The notes: a model not told the origin generated them from the sequence alone. Counted from the stretch's first letter, positions 31,584-40,197 are shown. The stretch: 64,000 bases of DNA from Acidobacteriota bacterium (GCA_003222395.1 QHWB01000044.1:124001-188000); one strand, 5' to 3'. Program-made: numbers and translations.

Positions 31584-32919
31584 GGGCCACTTTGCGCACG
31601 ACGAAGAGCGTCGCTCCTCCCGTAAGCGCAATCAGCCCGCCGAGTAATTGCTCGCGCGTGGCGCCGAACGCGACCGCGATCGAAACGATCATCGCGACGA
31701 TCGGCACGACCGGCCCGAGCGGTATGACGAAGGTCGCAGGCCGCAGCCCGTCGGGACGCCGTCGCACCTTCAGCACAGCAGCGGCGCATCCCGCGTACAT
31801 GATCAGCCGCGCGACTGCGGCCACCACCGCGAGCTTGGCGAACGACCCGCTGAGGGCGAGCGCAAGGGCGACCGCCGAGGTGAAGAGCACGGCGTTCGCC
31901 GGCGTCCGATATCTCGGATGAACCCGTCCGAACCAGACCGGCAGCTGACCGTGTTCGGCGAGCGCGAAGATCATCCGCGCACCCGTCAGCACCTGCCCGG
32001 CGTTGTTGCCGGTCATCGACACGATCGACCCGGCTCCGACCAGCAGTGCGCCGCCGGCGCCGAGGAACACGGCGGCGGCATCCGCAACCGGCGTGCTGTG
32101 CCGCGAGAGATCGGGCAGCACGCCCTGCGCCACGGCCTGCGCCAGCGTCATGACCGCGGTGACCGACAGGATCGTCGCGACGAGCGCGAACGGGACGTCG
32201 CGGCGTGGATCGATCGTCTCGCCGCCAGGCACCGGGACCACTTCGTATCCGCCGTACATGAAGATCAGCAGCAGCGCGCCGCCGAGCGCCTGCCGGACGG
32301 TAAGCGGCGGCAGCCTCGTGAGACGCGCCGGCTCGACATACCACACGCCGACAATGATGAAGATGGCGAGCGGCATCAGCTTGGCGATCGTCAGCGCGTT
32401 GATCACCCACGCGCCCTGACGAATGCCGCGAATGTTGATCCAGGTGTGGGCCGCTGACAGCGCCACGATCAGCAGCGCGCGACGCCAGCCCGCGTCGATC
32501 GCCGGCCAGTAGTAGCCGAGGGCGACCGCCGTGCCGGCCATCACGGCCGACTGGCTTGCGGCACGCGTGAACCACTGCATCCACCCGACTTCGAATCCGA
32601 AGAAGTCGCCGAACGCATGGCGCGTGTAGAGATACGGTCCGCCGGTCCCTTCGAATCGGCTCGCGAGCTCGGCGAAGCATAGCGCGACAGACAGGGAAGT
32701 CAACCCGACGACGGCGACGCCGATCGGACCCCATGCTCCGATGACGCCGGCGATTTGCGACGGCAGCAGGAATATCGACACGCCGATGACCTGATTGACG
32801 CCGATCGCCGTCAGGTCCCAGCGTCCGAGCGCGCGCCGGAGCGTCGGGCTATGATCGATTTCCTGGAGCGCGAGCCTTTCAGGCGAGCGAGAGACCTCGG
32901 GCGAACGAATCCTATGCAC
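31546..32919 (-). CDS. APC-family amino acid permease
   Basis: 457 residues with about 12 hydrophobic helices. The first helix WDLTAIGVNQVIGVSIFLLP and the broken GIG-like segment, LCFAELASRFEGTGGPYLYT and YGGYEVVPVPGGETIDPRRD are typical APC motifs. It takes up amino acids or amines by proton symport. The N-terminal ~20 residues (from the GTG at 32919) include SPERLALQ, encoded by a copy of the GAGCCTTTCAGGC repeat. The start overlaps the start region of the divergent Rieske gene, so there is no free promoter space. The C-terminus overlaps the deleted dehydratase gene. Confidence 0.88.
   Translation of the reverse strand: MHRIRSPEVSRSPERLALQEIDHSPTLRRALGRWDLTAIGVNQVIGVSIFLLPSQIAGVIGAWGPIGVAVVGLTSLSVALCFAELASRFEGTGGPYLYTRHAFGDFFGFEVGWMQWFTRAASQSAVMAGTAVALGYYWPAIDAGWRRALLIVALSAAHTWINIRGIRQGAWVINALTIAKLMPLAIFIIVGVWYVEPARLTRLPPLTVRQALGGALLLIFMYGGYEVVPVPGGETIDPRRDVPFALVATILSVTAVMTLAQAVAQGVLPDLSRHSTPVADAAAVFLGAGGALLVGAGSIVSMTGNNAGQVLTGARMIFALAEHGQLPVWFGRVHPRYRTPANAVLFTSAVALALALSGSFAKLAVVAAVARLIMYAGCAAAVLKVRRRPDGLRPATFVIPLGPVVPIVAMIVSIAVAFGATREQLLGGLIALTGGATLFVVRKVALNRNARRPYFHR
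32868..32889. repeat. Single copy of the GCGCGAGCCTTTCAGGCGAGCG hairpin repeat
   Basis: It lies in the first codons of the APC permease gene and only 25 bases from the Rieske gene start, so it is both coding and in the shared divergent 5' region. Confidence 0.9.
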
Positions 32920-34029
32920 ACGACGCTCCCGCGCCGATTCTATGCGGATCCTGATTTCTACCGGAGCGAGCTGGAACGCTTTTATTTCAATCGGTGGATT
33001 TGCGCCGGCCGCGCCGATCAGCTCCCGAACAGCGGCGATTACTTTACACGCTCGCTCGCGGACGAAAGCATCATCGTCACGCGCGATTCAGCGGGCGCGA
33101 TTCACGCGCTGTTCAACGTGTGCCGCCACCGCGGCACGCGCCTCTGCGAGCAGGCCGAAGGCCGCTTCGTCGAGCGCATTCAATGTCCGTATCACGCGTG
33201 GACGTACGATTTGTCAGGACGATTGCTGGCCGCGCCTCACATGGCCGCAGGATTCTGCAAGGACGAGTACCCGCTGCATCGCGCGGGATGCGATGTCTGG
33301 GACGGCCACGTGTTCGTGCTCCTCCGTCCCGCCAATCCCGCCCATCCTCCCCTTCCCGCCCATCCTCCCCTTCCCGCCCTTCGAGATCAGCTGGGTGATC
33401 TGCCAGAGCGATTCGCGGCATACCGGATGGCCGACCTCCGTCTGGGCCGGCGCATCGTGTACGAGGTCAAGGCGAACTGGAAGCTGATCGTTCTCAACTA
33501 CAACGAGTGCCTGCACTGTCCGACGCTGCATCCGGCGCTCAACAAACTCCATCATTACCTCGGCGCCGACAACGTGACGCCGACGGCGTGCTACTGCGGC
33601 GGCGCGATGGGATTCAGAGACGGCGTCGAGACGATGAGCATGGACGGAAAGCGCCGGCGCGAATATCTGCCCGGGCTGAGCGAATCGCAGCGGCAACAGG
33701 TCGCGTACTACTCGATTTATCCAAACTTCCTGCTCAGCCTTCATCCCGATTACATCATGACGCACACGCTCTGGCCTCGCGCGCACGATCGAACCGAGAT
33801 CGTCTGCGAGTGGCATTTCCATCCCGACCAGATGGCGAAGCCCGACTTTCACATCGACGACGCCATCGAGTTCTGGGATCTCACGAACCGCCAGGACTGG
33901 TGGATCGCGGAGCAGTCGCAGGCCGGAATCAACTCGCGTGTATACCAGCCGGGGCCGTACTCGGAGCGCGAGGAGCTGCTCTGGTCGTTCGACGAGATCG
34001 TGAGACGAGAGGCAGAGCGGCTCGCCTGA
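32914..34029 (+). CDS. Rieske non-heme iron oxygenase, alpha subunit
   Basis: 371 residues. The Rieske [2Fe-2S] ligands are in VCRHRGTRLCEQ (about 69) and CPYHAWTYDLSG (about 91). The mononuclear iron site is in LNYNECLHCPTLHPALNKL (about 196). This belongs to ring-hydroxylating oxygenase alpha subunits, and the size and NYNECLHC motif suit the quaternary-amine (glycine betaine, choline, carnitine) branch. An insert RPANPAHPPLPAHPPLPALR (about residues 141-160) is encoded by a minisatellite. The stop codon TGA (34027-34029) belongs to the hairpin repeat that follows. A GcvT homologue is convergent downstream. Confidence 0.9.
   Translation: MHTTLPRRFYADPDFYRSELERFYFNRWICAGRADQLPNSGDYFTRSLADESIIVTRDSAGAIHALFNVCRHRGTRLCEQAEGRFVERIQCPYHAWTYDLSGRLLAAPHMAAGFCKDEYPLHRAGCDVWDGHVFVLLRPANPAHPPLPAHPPLPALRDQLGDLPERFAAYRMADLRLGRRIVYEVKANWKLIVLNYNECLHCPTLHPALNKLHHYLGADNVTPTACYCGGAMGFRDGVETMSMDGKRRREYLPGLSESQRQQVAYYSIYPNFLLSLHPDYIMTHTLWPRAHDRTEIVCEWHFHPDQMAKPDFHIDDAIEFWDLTNRQDWWIAEQSQAGINSRVYQPGPYSEREELLWSFDEIVRREAERLA
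33337..33388. repeat. In-frame CCCGCCCATCCTCCCCTT minisatellite in the Rieske gene
   Basis: Two and a half 18-bp units, pyrimidine-rich. They encode PAHPPL repeats between the Rieske domain and the catalytic domain. The same sequence type occurs at 35535-35613 and, as the purine strand, at 51768-51905. Confidence 0.85.
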
Positions 34030-34335
34030 AAGGCTCGCCCTACGCACGTCGCGCGAGGCTTTCAGCCGAGCGTGCTGTAGCGCGAGGCTTTCAGCCGAGC
34101 GTGCCGTAGCGCGAGGCTTTCAACCGAGCGTGCTGTCGCGCGAGGCTTTCAGCCGAGCGTGCTGTCGCGCGAGGCTTTCAACCGAGCGTGCTGTCGCGCG
34201 AGGCTTTCAGCCGAGCGTGCTGTCGCGCGAGGCTTTCAACCGAGCGCGCTGTCGCGCGAGGCTTTCAGCCGAGCGTGCTGTAGCGCGAGGCTTTCAGCCG
34301 AGCGTGCTGTAGCGCGAGGCTTTCAGCCGAGCGGC
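34021..34335. repeat. Ten 29-bp tandem hairpin units (GAGGCTTTCARCCGAG type)
   Basis: GAGGCTTTCAGCCGAGCG is repeated ten times with a strict 29-bp step (cores near 34056 to 34317), with G/A exchange at one site and TGC/CGC, TAG/TCG variants. It is preceded by one CTGAAAGGCTCGCC unit that provides the Rieske stop. The last unit provides the stop of the convergent GcvT-like gene. The core GGCT-TTC-AGCC is a hairpin. There are no unique spacers, so it is not a CRISPR array. Confidence 0.95.
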
Positions 34336-35522
34336 GGCGCGGTTTTTCGCGGTGGGTTGAAGAATGGCGTCTTCACGACCGTCGCAGGCACGCGATGGCG
34401 TACCGCTTCGACCGTCACCTCGAATTCGAGCAAAGCGCCTTCGGCGTCGTGCGGCGCCGACACGGTCGCGAGGGCGATCAACTTCTTCAGCACCGGCGAC
34501 CACGTCGTGGTGGTCGCCTTCCCGATCTGCCGTCCGTTCTTGTACACCGGCACGTGCACCCGCGAGGCGGCCGCCGCGAGCTGCGGCGCCAGCCCGAGAT
34601 CGTCGTACAGCTTCTCCACCGCCGGCCAGCTGATCTCGAGGCCGACGATGCGGCGCGCGGGGCCGCGGCGCTGTTCGTCGGCGAGCGGCGCGCGGCCGAC
34701 GAACGGACGTTTGTCGAGCTGCACGAGGCGGCCGAGCCCCATCTCGTAGGGCGAGTATTTCTGCGCCTCGATCAGCGCCTTCTTGCTGCTGTTGAAGTCG
34801 ACGTCGATGAGCAGCAGACCAGCCTCGACGCGCGCGACGTCGAGCGCGAGCATGCCGGCCGGATGAATGTCGAACGGCCGGCCGCCTTTCATGAGCGCAT
34901 CCCACACGTCGAGCGCGCGGGACCACGGCATCCAGATTTCGTATCCGAGATCGCCGGTGTAGCCGGTGCGCGAAATCTCGACGGCGACGCCGCCAATCGA
35001 GCCGCGCGTCATGCGGAAGTACTTCAGCGATCGGATGGGCGCGTCGGCGACGGCATCGAGCAGCCGGCCGGAGGTCGGCCCCTGCAGCGCGAGCGCGGCA
35101 ACGTGTTCCGAGATGTCTTCGATCGCGACGTCGAGCCCGATCGCGTTCTGCGTGAACCATCGAAGGCTGGGATCCGCCGCGGTCCAGCGAAATGTGTCCT
35201 CCGCTACGCGCGTCACAGTCCCGTCGTCGATGACCTTGCCGTGCTCGTCGCACCACGGCGTGTAATACACCTGACCAACGGCGAGCTTGTACGCGTCGCG
35301 CGTGATCACGCGGTCGACCAGCCTGACTGCGTCGCGGCCACGAACGAGATACTTGAACAGCGGCGAGACATCGATGAGCGCCGACGCGTTGCGGATCGCG
35401 TTGTACTCGTGCTCGTGATGCGCTTCGTACGCGCTGACGGCGTAGTAGCCGGACCACTCGCGATAGTTCAAGCTCTCGGCGAGCGCGAACGTGCGCTCGT
35501 GCACGGCGGTCCCGATGGGCAT
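34323..35522 (-). CDS. Aminomethyltransferase (GcvT/T-protein family)
   Basis: 399 residues of the folate-binding GcvT fold: SAYEAHHEHEYNAIRNASAL with DVSPLFKYLVRGRDAVRLVD, then ISRTGYTGDLGYEIWMPWSR, and the C-terminal beta barrel FVGRAPLADEQRRGPARRIVG. It is either glycine-cleavage T-protein or, more likely in this context, a related tetrahydrofolate-dependent demethylase (dimethylglycine or similar), because no gcvH or gcvP is nearby and a Rieske oxygenase is convergent. TATAAT stands 6 bases before the ATG at 35522, so the message may be leaderless. The stop codon is supplied by the 29-bp repeat. Confidence 0.88.
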   Translation of the reverse strand: MPIGTAVHERTFALAESLNYREWSGYYAVSAYEAHHEHEYNAIRNASALIDVSPLFKYLVRGRDAVRLVDRVITRDAYKLAVGQVYYTPWCDEHGKVIDDGTVTRVAEDTFRWTAADPSLRWFTQNAIGLDVAIEDISEHVAALALQGPTSGRLLDAVADAPIRSLKYFRMTRGSIGGVAVEISRTGYTGDLGYEIWMPWSRALDVWDALMKGGRPFDIHPAGMLALDVARVEAGLLLIDVDFNSSKKALIEAQKYSPYEMGLGRLVQLDKRPFVGRAPLADEQRRGPARRIVGLEISWPAVEKLYDDLGLAPQLAAAASRVHVPVYKNGRQIGKATTTTWSPVLKKLIALATVSAPHDAEGALLEFEVTVEAVRHRVPATVVKTPFFNPPRKTAPPLG

Positions 35523-35528
35523 TCGCGA

Positions 35529-35534
35529 ATTATA
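35529..35534 (-). promoter_or_regulatory. -10 element TATAAT of the GcvT-like gene
   Basis: A perfect TATAAT lies 6 bases before the ATG on the minus strand. Transcription would begin at or next to the start codon, which implies a leaderless mRNA. No ribosome site is seen. A -35 box is not evident in the GC-rich repeat upstream. Confidence 0.55.
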
Positions 35535-35613
35535 TGGGGCGGGAGGGGCGGTTCCCGCGCATCCTGCCTGTCCTGCCCATCCTGCCGTTCCCGCCCGTCC
35601 TGCCTCGGTGTCG
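35535..35613. repeat. TCCTGCCYGTCCTGCCC-type minisatellite, intergenic
   Basis: Degenerate 9-bp units (CCTGCCTGT, CCTGCCCAT, TCCTGCCGT, TCCCGCCCG) fill the divergent gap between the GcvT-like and amidohydrolase genes. It is the same family as the in-frame arrays at 33337-33388 and 51768-51905. Confidence 0.85.
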
Positions 35614-35633
35614 CCGACATAGAATCTCCGCAT

Positions 35634-36896
35634 ATGAAACAAGTGATCGTTGCCGGCGCGGCGGTGATCGTCTTCTGCGCTCAGATTGCGGCGCCGCCCG
35701 TGATTGCCGTTCGCGCGGCGCGGCTGATCGACGGGCGCGGCGGTCAGCCGATTGCGCCGGCGGTCGTAGTGATTCGCGGCGATCGGATCGAGGCCGCTGG
35801 AAGCGGCGTGACGATTCCGAGCGGCGCGCGCGTGATCGATCTCGGATCCGCGACGCTGCTGCCGGGCCTCATCGATCTCCACACGCATCTGACGAGCACC
35901 GGCATTCACTGGGAAGAGGAGTTGTTGAAGACGACACCCGGCCAGGCGGCGCTGCATGGCGCACACAACGCGTCGATCACGCTGATGGCAGGGTTCACGA
36001 GCTGCCGCGACATGGGACCGACGTGGCCGTACACCGATATCGATCTGCGAAAGGCGATCGACGAAGGGATCGTGCCCGGTCCGCGGCTCATGGTGTCGGG
36101 CAACTACGTGTCGCCGACCGGCGGCGCCGGCGATGCGCGCCAGTTCTCGATCTACGTCGACGTACCGATCGTCAGGAACCTCGCCGATGGTCCCGACGAG
36201 ATCCGCAGAGCGGTGCGAACGAACCTGAAGCAGGGCGCCGATTTCATCAAGATTCTCGGCACCGGCGCGGTGCTGTCGAAAGGCATTCCGCCGGGCGCGC
36301 AGTCCTACACCGAAGAAGAGATGCGCGTTGCCGTCGAAGAAGCGGCGAGATGGGGGAAGCACGTCGCGGCGCATCTGCACGGCACCGACGGCATCAAGGC
36401 CGGCATCCGCGCTGGCGTGCGCACGGTCGATCACGGCAGCATCATGGACGACGAGGCGGTCGCGCTGCTCAAAACACATCGTGCGTACTTCGTGCCGACG
36501 CTCTACACGAGCGAATCGATTTCGGGCAACGGGAACGTACCGGAGTCCGAAAAGGCGCGGTCGCGCGAGATCAAGGCGTTGAAGGACCGGTCGTTCCGGA
36601 TGGTGCTCGCGGCCGGCCTGCCCATCGGCTTCGCGACCGATGCCGCCGTCGTTCCGCACGGCGAGAACGCGCGCGAGTTCGCCTATCGCGTACGGCTCGG
36701 ACAGACGCCGATGGCCGCGATTCTGTCGGCGACGAAGACCGCCGCGGAGATCATGGAATGGAGCGACCGCGTCGGGACGATTGAAGCAGGCAAGCTGGCC
36801 GATCTGATTGCCGTGGCCGGGGATCCGCTGCGCGACATCACGGAGCTCGAACGCGTCACGTTCGTGATGAAGGGCGGCACCATATACAAACGTTGA
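35634..36896 (+). CDS. Secreted amidohydrolase (metal-dependent, imidazolonepropionase/prolidase-like)
   Basis: 420 residues. A signal peptide (MKQVIVAGAAVIVFCAQIAA) is followed by an amidohydrolase composite domain. Metal ligands: HTH in LIDLHTHLTS, carboxylated Lys probably in ADFIKILGTG, His in HVAAHLHGT and VRTVDHGSIM, Asp in IGFATDAAVVPHG. It hydrolyses amide or ester bonds of small peptides, perhaps Xaa-Pro or similar. TAGAAT ends 8 bases before the ATG at 35634, so a short or absent leader is likely. Its stop TGA (36894-36896) is the first three bases of a heptad repeat array. Confidence 0.88.
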   Translation: MKQVIVAGAAVIVFCAQIAAPPVIAVRAARLIDGRGGQPIAPAVVVIRGDRIEAAGSGVTIPSGARVIDLGSATLLPGLIDLHTHLTSTGIHWEEELLKTTPGQAALHGAHNASITLMAGFTSCRDMGPTWPYTDIDLRKAIDEGIVPGPRLMVSGNYVSPTGGAGDARQFSIYVDVPIVRNLADGPDEIRRAVRTNLKQGADFIKILGTGAVLSKGIPPGAQSYTEEEMRVAVEEAARWGKHVAAHLHGTDGIKAGIRAGVRTVDHGSIMDDEAVALLKTHRAYFVPTLYTSESISGNGNVPESEKARSREIKALKDRSFRMVLAAGLPIGFATDAAVVPHGENAREFAYRVRLGQTPMAAILSATKTAAEIMEWSDRVGTIEAGKLADLIAVAGDPLRDITELERVTFVMKGGTIYKR

Positions 36897-37030
36897 GATT
36901 GCAGATTGCAGATTTCTGATTTCAGATTGCAGATTTCAGATTGCAGATTTAATTTCAGATTGTTGTCGCTAATCAGCAATCTGCAATCTGCAATCTGCAA
37001 TCTGCAATCTGAAATCTGAAATCTGAATTG
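36892..37030. repeat. AGATTGC heptad array, inverted pair without cargo
   Basis: A left arm of GATTGCA / GATTTCA / GATTTCT heptads starts at the amidohydrolase stop codon. After about 20 irregular bases (tgttgtcgctaat) the inverse complement follows (AATCTGC ×5, AATCTGA ×3) up to 5 bases before the next ATG. The arms can form a long stem. The same heptad family is at 53411-53583, 58595-58672, 59140-59191 and 63918-64000. Confidence 0.92.
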
Positions 37031-37034
37031 TCAC

Positions 37035-38609
37035 ATGAAATATGACGCGGTGGTCATTGGCGGCGGCCACAACGGCCTGACCGCTGCGGCGTACCTGGCG
37101 CGCGCCGGCAGGAAGACGCTCGTTCTCGAGCGCCGCCACGTGCTCGGCGGCGCGGCCGTCACCGAAGAAGTGTTTCCCGGATTCCGGTTCTCGGTCTGTT
37201 CCTATGTCGTGTCGCTGCTGCGCCCGGAAATCATCCGCGACCTCGATCTGCCGCGGCATGGCCTGGAGATTCTGCCGCTCGACGGCACGTTCACGCCGAT
37301 GCCGAACGGCGACTACCTGTGGCGCGTGAACGACCACGCGAAGACTCGGCGCGAGATCGCGCGGCACTCGAGGCTCGACGCCGAGGCCTACGACGAGTAC
37401 GGCAAGGCGATGGTCGAGATGGCGAGGTTCGTCAAGCCGATCCTCAACATGACGCCGCCCGACCCGATGTCGCTCGATCCGCGCGAGCTGATGAAGCTGC
37501 TCTTCATGGGACGGCGCTTCCGTGCCCTCAACGACGTCGATCGCTACAACCAGGTGCAGCTGATGACGATGAGCGCGGTCGATTTTCTCGATCAGTGGTT
37601 CGAGACCGACGTGCTCAAGGCGACGATGTCGGCGTCGGGGATCATCGGCACGTTTCTCGGCGTCCGATCGCCGGGCACCGCGTACGTGCTGCTGCATCAC
37701 TACATGGGCGAGATCGACGGCGCGTTCCGATCGTGGGGGTTCGCGCGCGGCGGCACCGGCGCGATCTCGGACGCCATCGCGTCGGCGGCGCGCGAGGCCG
37801 GCGTCGAGATCCGCGTCCGGTCGCCGGTGGCGCGCATCCGGGTGAAGGACGGCCACACGACGGGTGTGGTGCTCGCCAACGGGGACGAGATCGCCGCGGA
37901 CCTCGTGCTGTCGAGCGTCGATCCGAACCTCACGTTCCTGAAGTTCATCGACGCGAAAGAGCTGCCCGGCGAGTTCCTCGACGAGGTGCGGCGCTACAAG
38001 TTCCGCGGCTCGTCCGGCAAGGTGAACCTGGCGCTCGACGCGCTGCCCGCCTTCCGGTGCCTGCCCGGCGACGGCCCGCATCTGCGCGGCGCGCTCTCGA
38101 TTTCGCCGAGCGTCGACTACCTGGAGCGGGCGTACGACCAGGCGAAGTACGGCGAATTCTCGCGCCGGCCGTACATCGACATGGTGATTCCGACGCTGAC
38201 CGATCCGTCGGTCGCACCGCCCGGCAAGCACATCCTGTCGTGCTTCGTGCAATACGCGCCGTACAAGCTCGCATCGGGAACCTGGGACGACGAGCGCGAG
38301 GCGTTCGGCGACACGGTGATCGACACGATCGCGGAGTACGCGCCGAACATTCGCGACATCATCCTTCACAGACAGGTGTTGACGCCGCTCGATCTCGAGC
38401 GCGAGTTCGGGCTCACCGAAGGAAACATCTTCCAGGGCGAGCTGACGCTCGAGCAGTTGTTCTTCGCGCGGCCGGTGCCCGGATGGGCGCAGTACAACAC
38501 TCCGGTTCGGAACCTGTGGATGTGCGGCAGCGCGACGCATCCGGGCGGCGGCATCATGGGCGCGCCGGGGCGCAATGCTGCCCTCCGCATCCTGGGGCAC
38601 CGGTCGTGA
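37035..38609 (+). CDS. PYROXD2-like FAD-dependent oxidoreductase (copy 1)
   Basis: 524 residues. The N-terminal dinucleotide fold (YDAVVIGGGHNGLTAAAYLA) and following LERRHVLGGAAVTEE bind FAD. Middle and C-terminal segments (FARGGTGAISDAIASAAREA; LVLSSVDPNLTFLKFI; LWMCGSATHPGGGIMGAPGR) are typical of the phytoene-desaturase-related PYROXD2 family. The substrate is not known for bacterial members; true carotenoid desaturase activity is unlikely without other crt genes. A paralogue follows immediately. The 5' region is a heptad repeat, so the promoter must be inside the repeat or further upstream. Confidence 0.88.
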   Translation: MKYDAVVIGGGHNGLTAAAYLARAGRKTLVLERRHVLGGAAVTEEVFPGFRFSVCSYVVSLLRPEIIRDLDLPRHGLEILPLDGTFTPMPNGDYLWRVNDHAKTRREIARHSRLDAEAYDEYGKAMVEMARFVKPILNMTPPDPMSLDPRELMKLLFMGRRFRALNDVDRYNQVQLMTMSAVDFLDQWFETDVLKATMSASGIIGTFLGVRSPGTAYVLLHHYMGEIDGAFRSWGFARGGTGAISDAIASAAREAGVEIRVRSPVARIRVKDGHTTGVVLANGDEIAADLVLSSVDPNLTFLKFIDAKELPGEFLDEVRRYKFRGSSGKVNLALDALPAFRCLPGDGPHLRGALSISPSVDYLERAYDQAKYGEFSRRPYIDMVIPTLTDPSVAPPGKHILSCFVQYAPYKLASGTWDDEREAFGDTVIDTIAEYAPNIRDIILHRQVLTPLDLEREFGLTEGNIFQGELTLEQLFFARPVPGWAQYNTPVRNLWMCGSATHPGGGIMGAPGRNAALRILGHRS

Positions 38610-38610
38610 G

Positions 38611-38660
38611 CCACGAAAAACGCGAAGACTCGAAACACACGAAAAGACCTCGTTTCGTGA
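38611..38660. repeat. CACGAAAA-type inverted repeat between oxidoreductase paralogues
   Basis: CACGAAAAACGCGAAGACTC and CACACGAAAAGACC face CTCGTTTCGTGAGTCG. It is a small head-to-head pair of another family, filling almost the whole gap between the two genes. Confidence 0.7.
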
Positions 38661-38670
38661 GTCGACCGTG

Positions 38671-40197
38671 ATGGGCCGTTCCCACGACGCCATCGTGATC
38701 GGCGCCGGTCACAACGGCCTCATCGCGGCGACGTTCCTCGCGAAGGCGGGGCTGAAGACGCTCGTCCTCGAGCGATCGGATCGAGTCGGGGGCTGCGCGT
38801 GGCTGTCGCATACCGCGTCGATCGATCCCGGCGTCATCCGCGCGCTCGATCTTGCGCGTCACGGCCTCGAGATCGTGCGACCCGATGTGAGCGCGTGTGC
38901 GCCGGACGTCGACGGCCGGCCGCCGCTGATGCTGTGGCGCGATCCCGCGAGAGCCGCTCAAAGCATCCGCGCGTTCTCGTCCAAAGACGCGGACCAGTAT
39001 CCGAAGTTCCTCGCGAGCTTCGCCCGCATCAGCGGGGTGCTGCGGGCGCTGTCGTCGGCGGCGCCGCCGTCGGTCGACGAACCGTCGCGCGCCGATCTGT
39101 TCGAGGCGCTCAAGGCCGGCCGCAGATTCCGCGCGTTGGGCAGGGCCGATGCGTACCGTCTGCTTCGCTGGATGCCGATGGCCGTCGCCGATCTCGCCGG
39201 CGAGTGGTTCGAGAGCGAACCGCTGCGCGCCGCCGTCGCCGCCGGCGGCATCCTCGGATCGTTTCTCGGGCCATGGTCGGCGGGAAGCGCCGCCGTGCTG
39301 CTGCTGCTCGGCGCGACCGAAGCGGACCCGATCGCGACCGGCTGGTTTGCGAAAGGCGGCGCCGCGGCGCTCGTCGACGCGCTGGCGGCGGCGGCGCGCG
39401 CGGCCGGGGTCCAAATCAGAACGTCTGCTGACGTCGCCCAGGTCGCAGTCGCCGGCGGCGGCGCCACCGGCGTCGTCCTCACGGGCGGTGAAGAGATCCA
39501 GGCGCGGGCGATCGTCTCGAGCGCAGATCCGAAGCGCACGTTCGGGCTCGTCGACCCGATTCATCTCGCGCCGGAATTCGTGCGGCGCGTGCAGAACATC
39601 CGCGGGCACGGCACGCTTGCGGCGGTCACGTACACCGTTTCAGCGCCGCCGCGGTTCACGAGCCTCGCCGCGCTCGATCCGCGCGAGCAGGCCGCAGCGC
39701 TCGCGAGCCGCGTTCGGCTCGGGCGCAACATCGATGCAATCGAGCGCGCGTTCGACGCCGCCAAGTACGGCAGCTTCTCGGACGAGCCGTGGGTCGAGCT
39801 CACCGCGTTCGACTCGACCGTGGCGGCGTACGTCCAATACGCGCCGTATCATCTCCGCGGCACGACCTGGGAGATGGAACGCGAGCGGCTGGCCAAGGTG
39901 ACGACCCAGGTCATCGCACGATACGCTCCCGGTTTCGAGGCGTCGGTGCTCGGGCATCAGGTGACAACGCCGCTCGATCTCGAAGGCAGCTATGGGCTGA
40001 CCGGCGGCCACATCTTCCACGGCGACCTCGCGCTCGATCAGCTGTTCGTCACGCGGCCGCTGCTCGGGTTTGCGCGCTACGGGACCCCGGTCCGCAACCT
40101 TTATATATGTGGGTCGGGGACCCACCCCGGGACGGGCCTCAACGGTCTGTCGGGGACACTGGCGGCGAGGGAGATCGTGAGGGCAATGAAGCGATGA
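38671..40197 (+). CDS. PYROXD2-like FAD-dependent oxidoreductase (copy 2)
   Basis: 508 residues from the ATG at 38671 (a GTG at 38668 adds one residue). FAD site: HDAIVIGAGHNGLIAATFLA and LERSDRVGGCAWLS. C-terminal signature: LYICGSGTHPGTGLNGLSGT. It is clearly homologous to the preceding gene over its full length but diverged, with a shorter N-terminal insert. The pair may form a heteromer or have different substrates. Its stop overlaps the M28 peptidase ATG (ATGA at 40194-40197). Confidence 0.87.
   Translation: MGRSHDAIVIGAGHNGLIAATFLAKAGLKTLVLERSDRVGGCAWLSHTASIDPGVIRALDLARHGLEIVRPDVSACAPDVDGRPPLMLWRDPARAAQSIRAFSSKDADQYPKFLASFARISGVLRALSSAAPPSVDEPSRADLFEALKAGRRFRALGRADAYRLLRWMPMAVADLAGEWFESEPLRAAVAAGGILGSFLGPWSAGSAAVLLLLGATEADPIATGWFAKGGAAALVDALAAAARAAGVQIRTSADVAQVAVAGGGATGVVLTGGEEIQARAIVSSADPKRTFGLVDPIHLAPEFVRRVQNIRGHGTLAAVTYTVSAPPRFTSLAALDPREQAAALASRVRLGRNIDAIERAFDAAKYGSFSDEPWVELTAFDSTVAAYVQYAPYHLRGTTWEMERERLAKVTTQVIARYAPGFEASVLGHQVTTPLDLEGSYGLTGGHIFHGDLALDQLFVTRPLLGFARYGTPVRNLYICGSGTHPGTGLNGLSGTLAAREIVRAMKR

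Noticed and set aside
34051-34335. CRISPR-like regular array
   Set aside because: The whole 29-bp period is repeated with point variants; there are no unique spacers and no cas genes.
37035-40197. Carotenoid biosynthesis cluster (crtI pair)
   Set aside because: Both proteins follow the PYROXD2 pattern and no phytoene synthase or cyclase gene is nearby.
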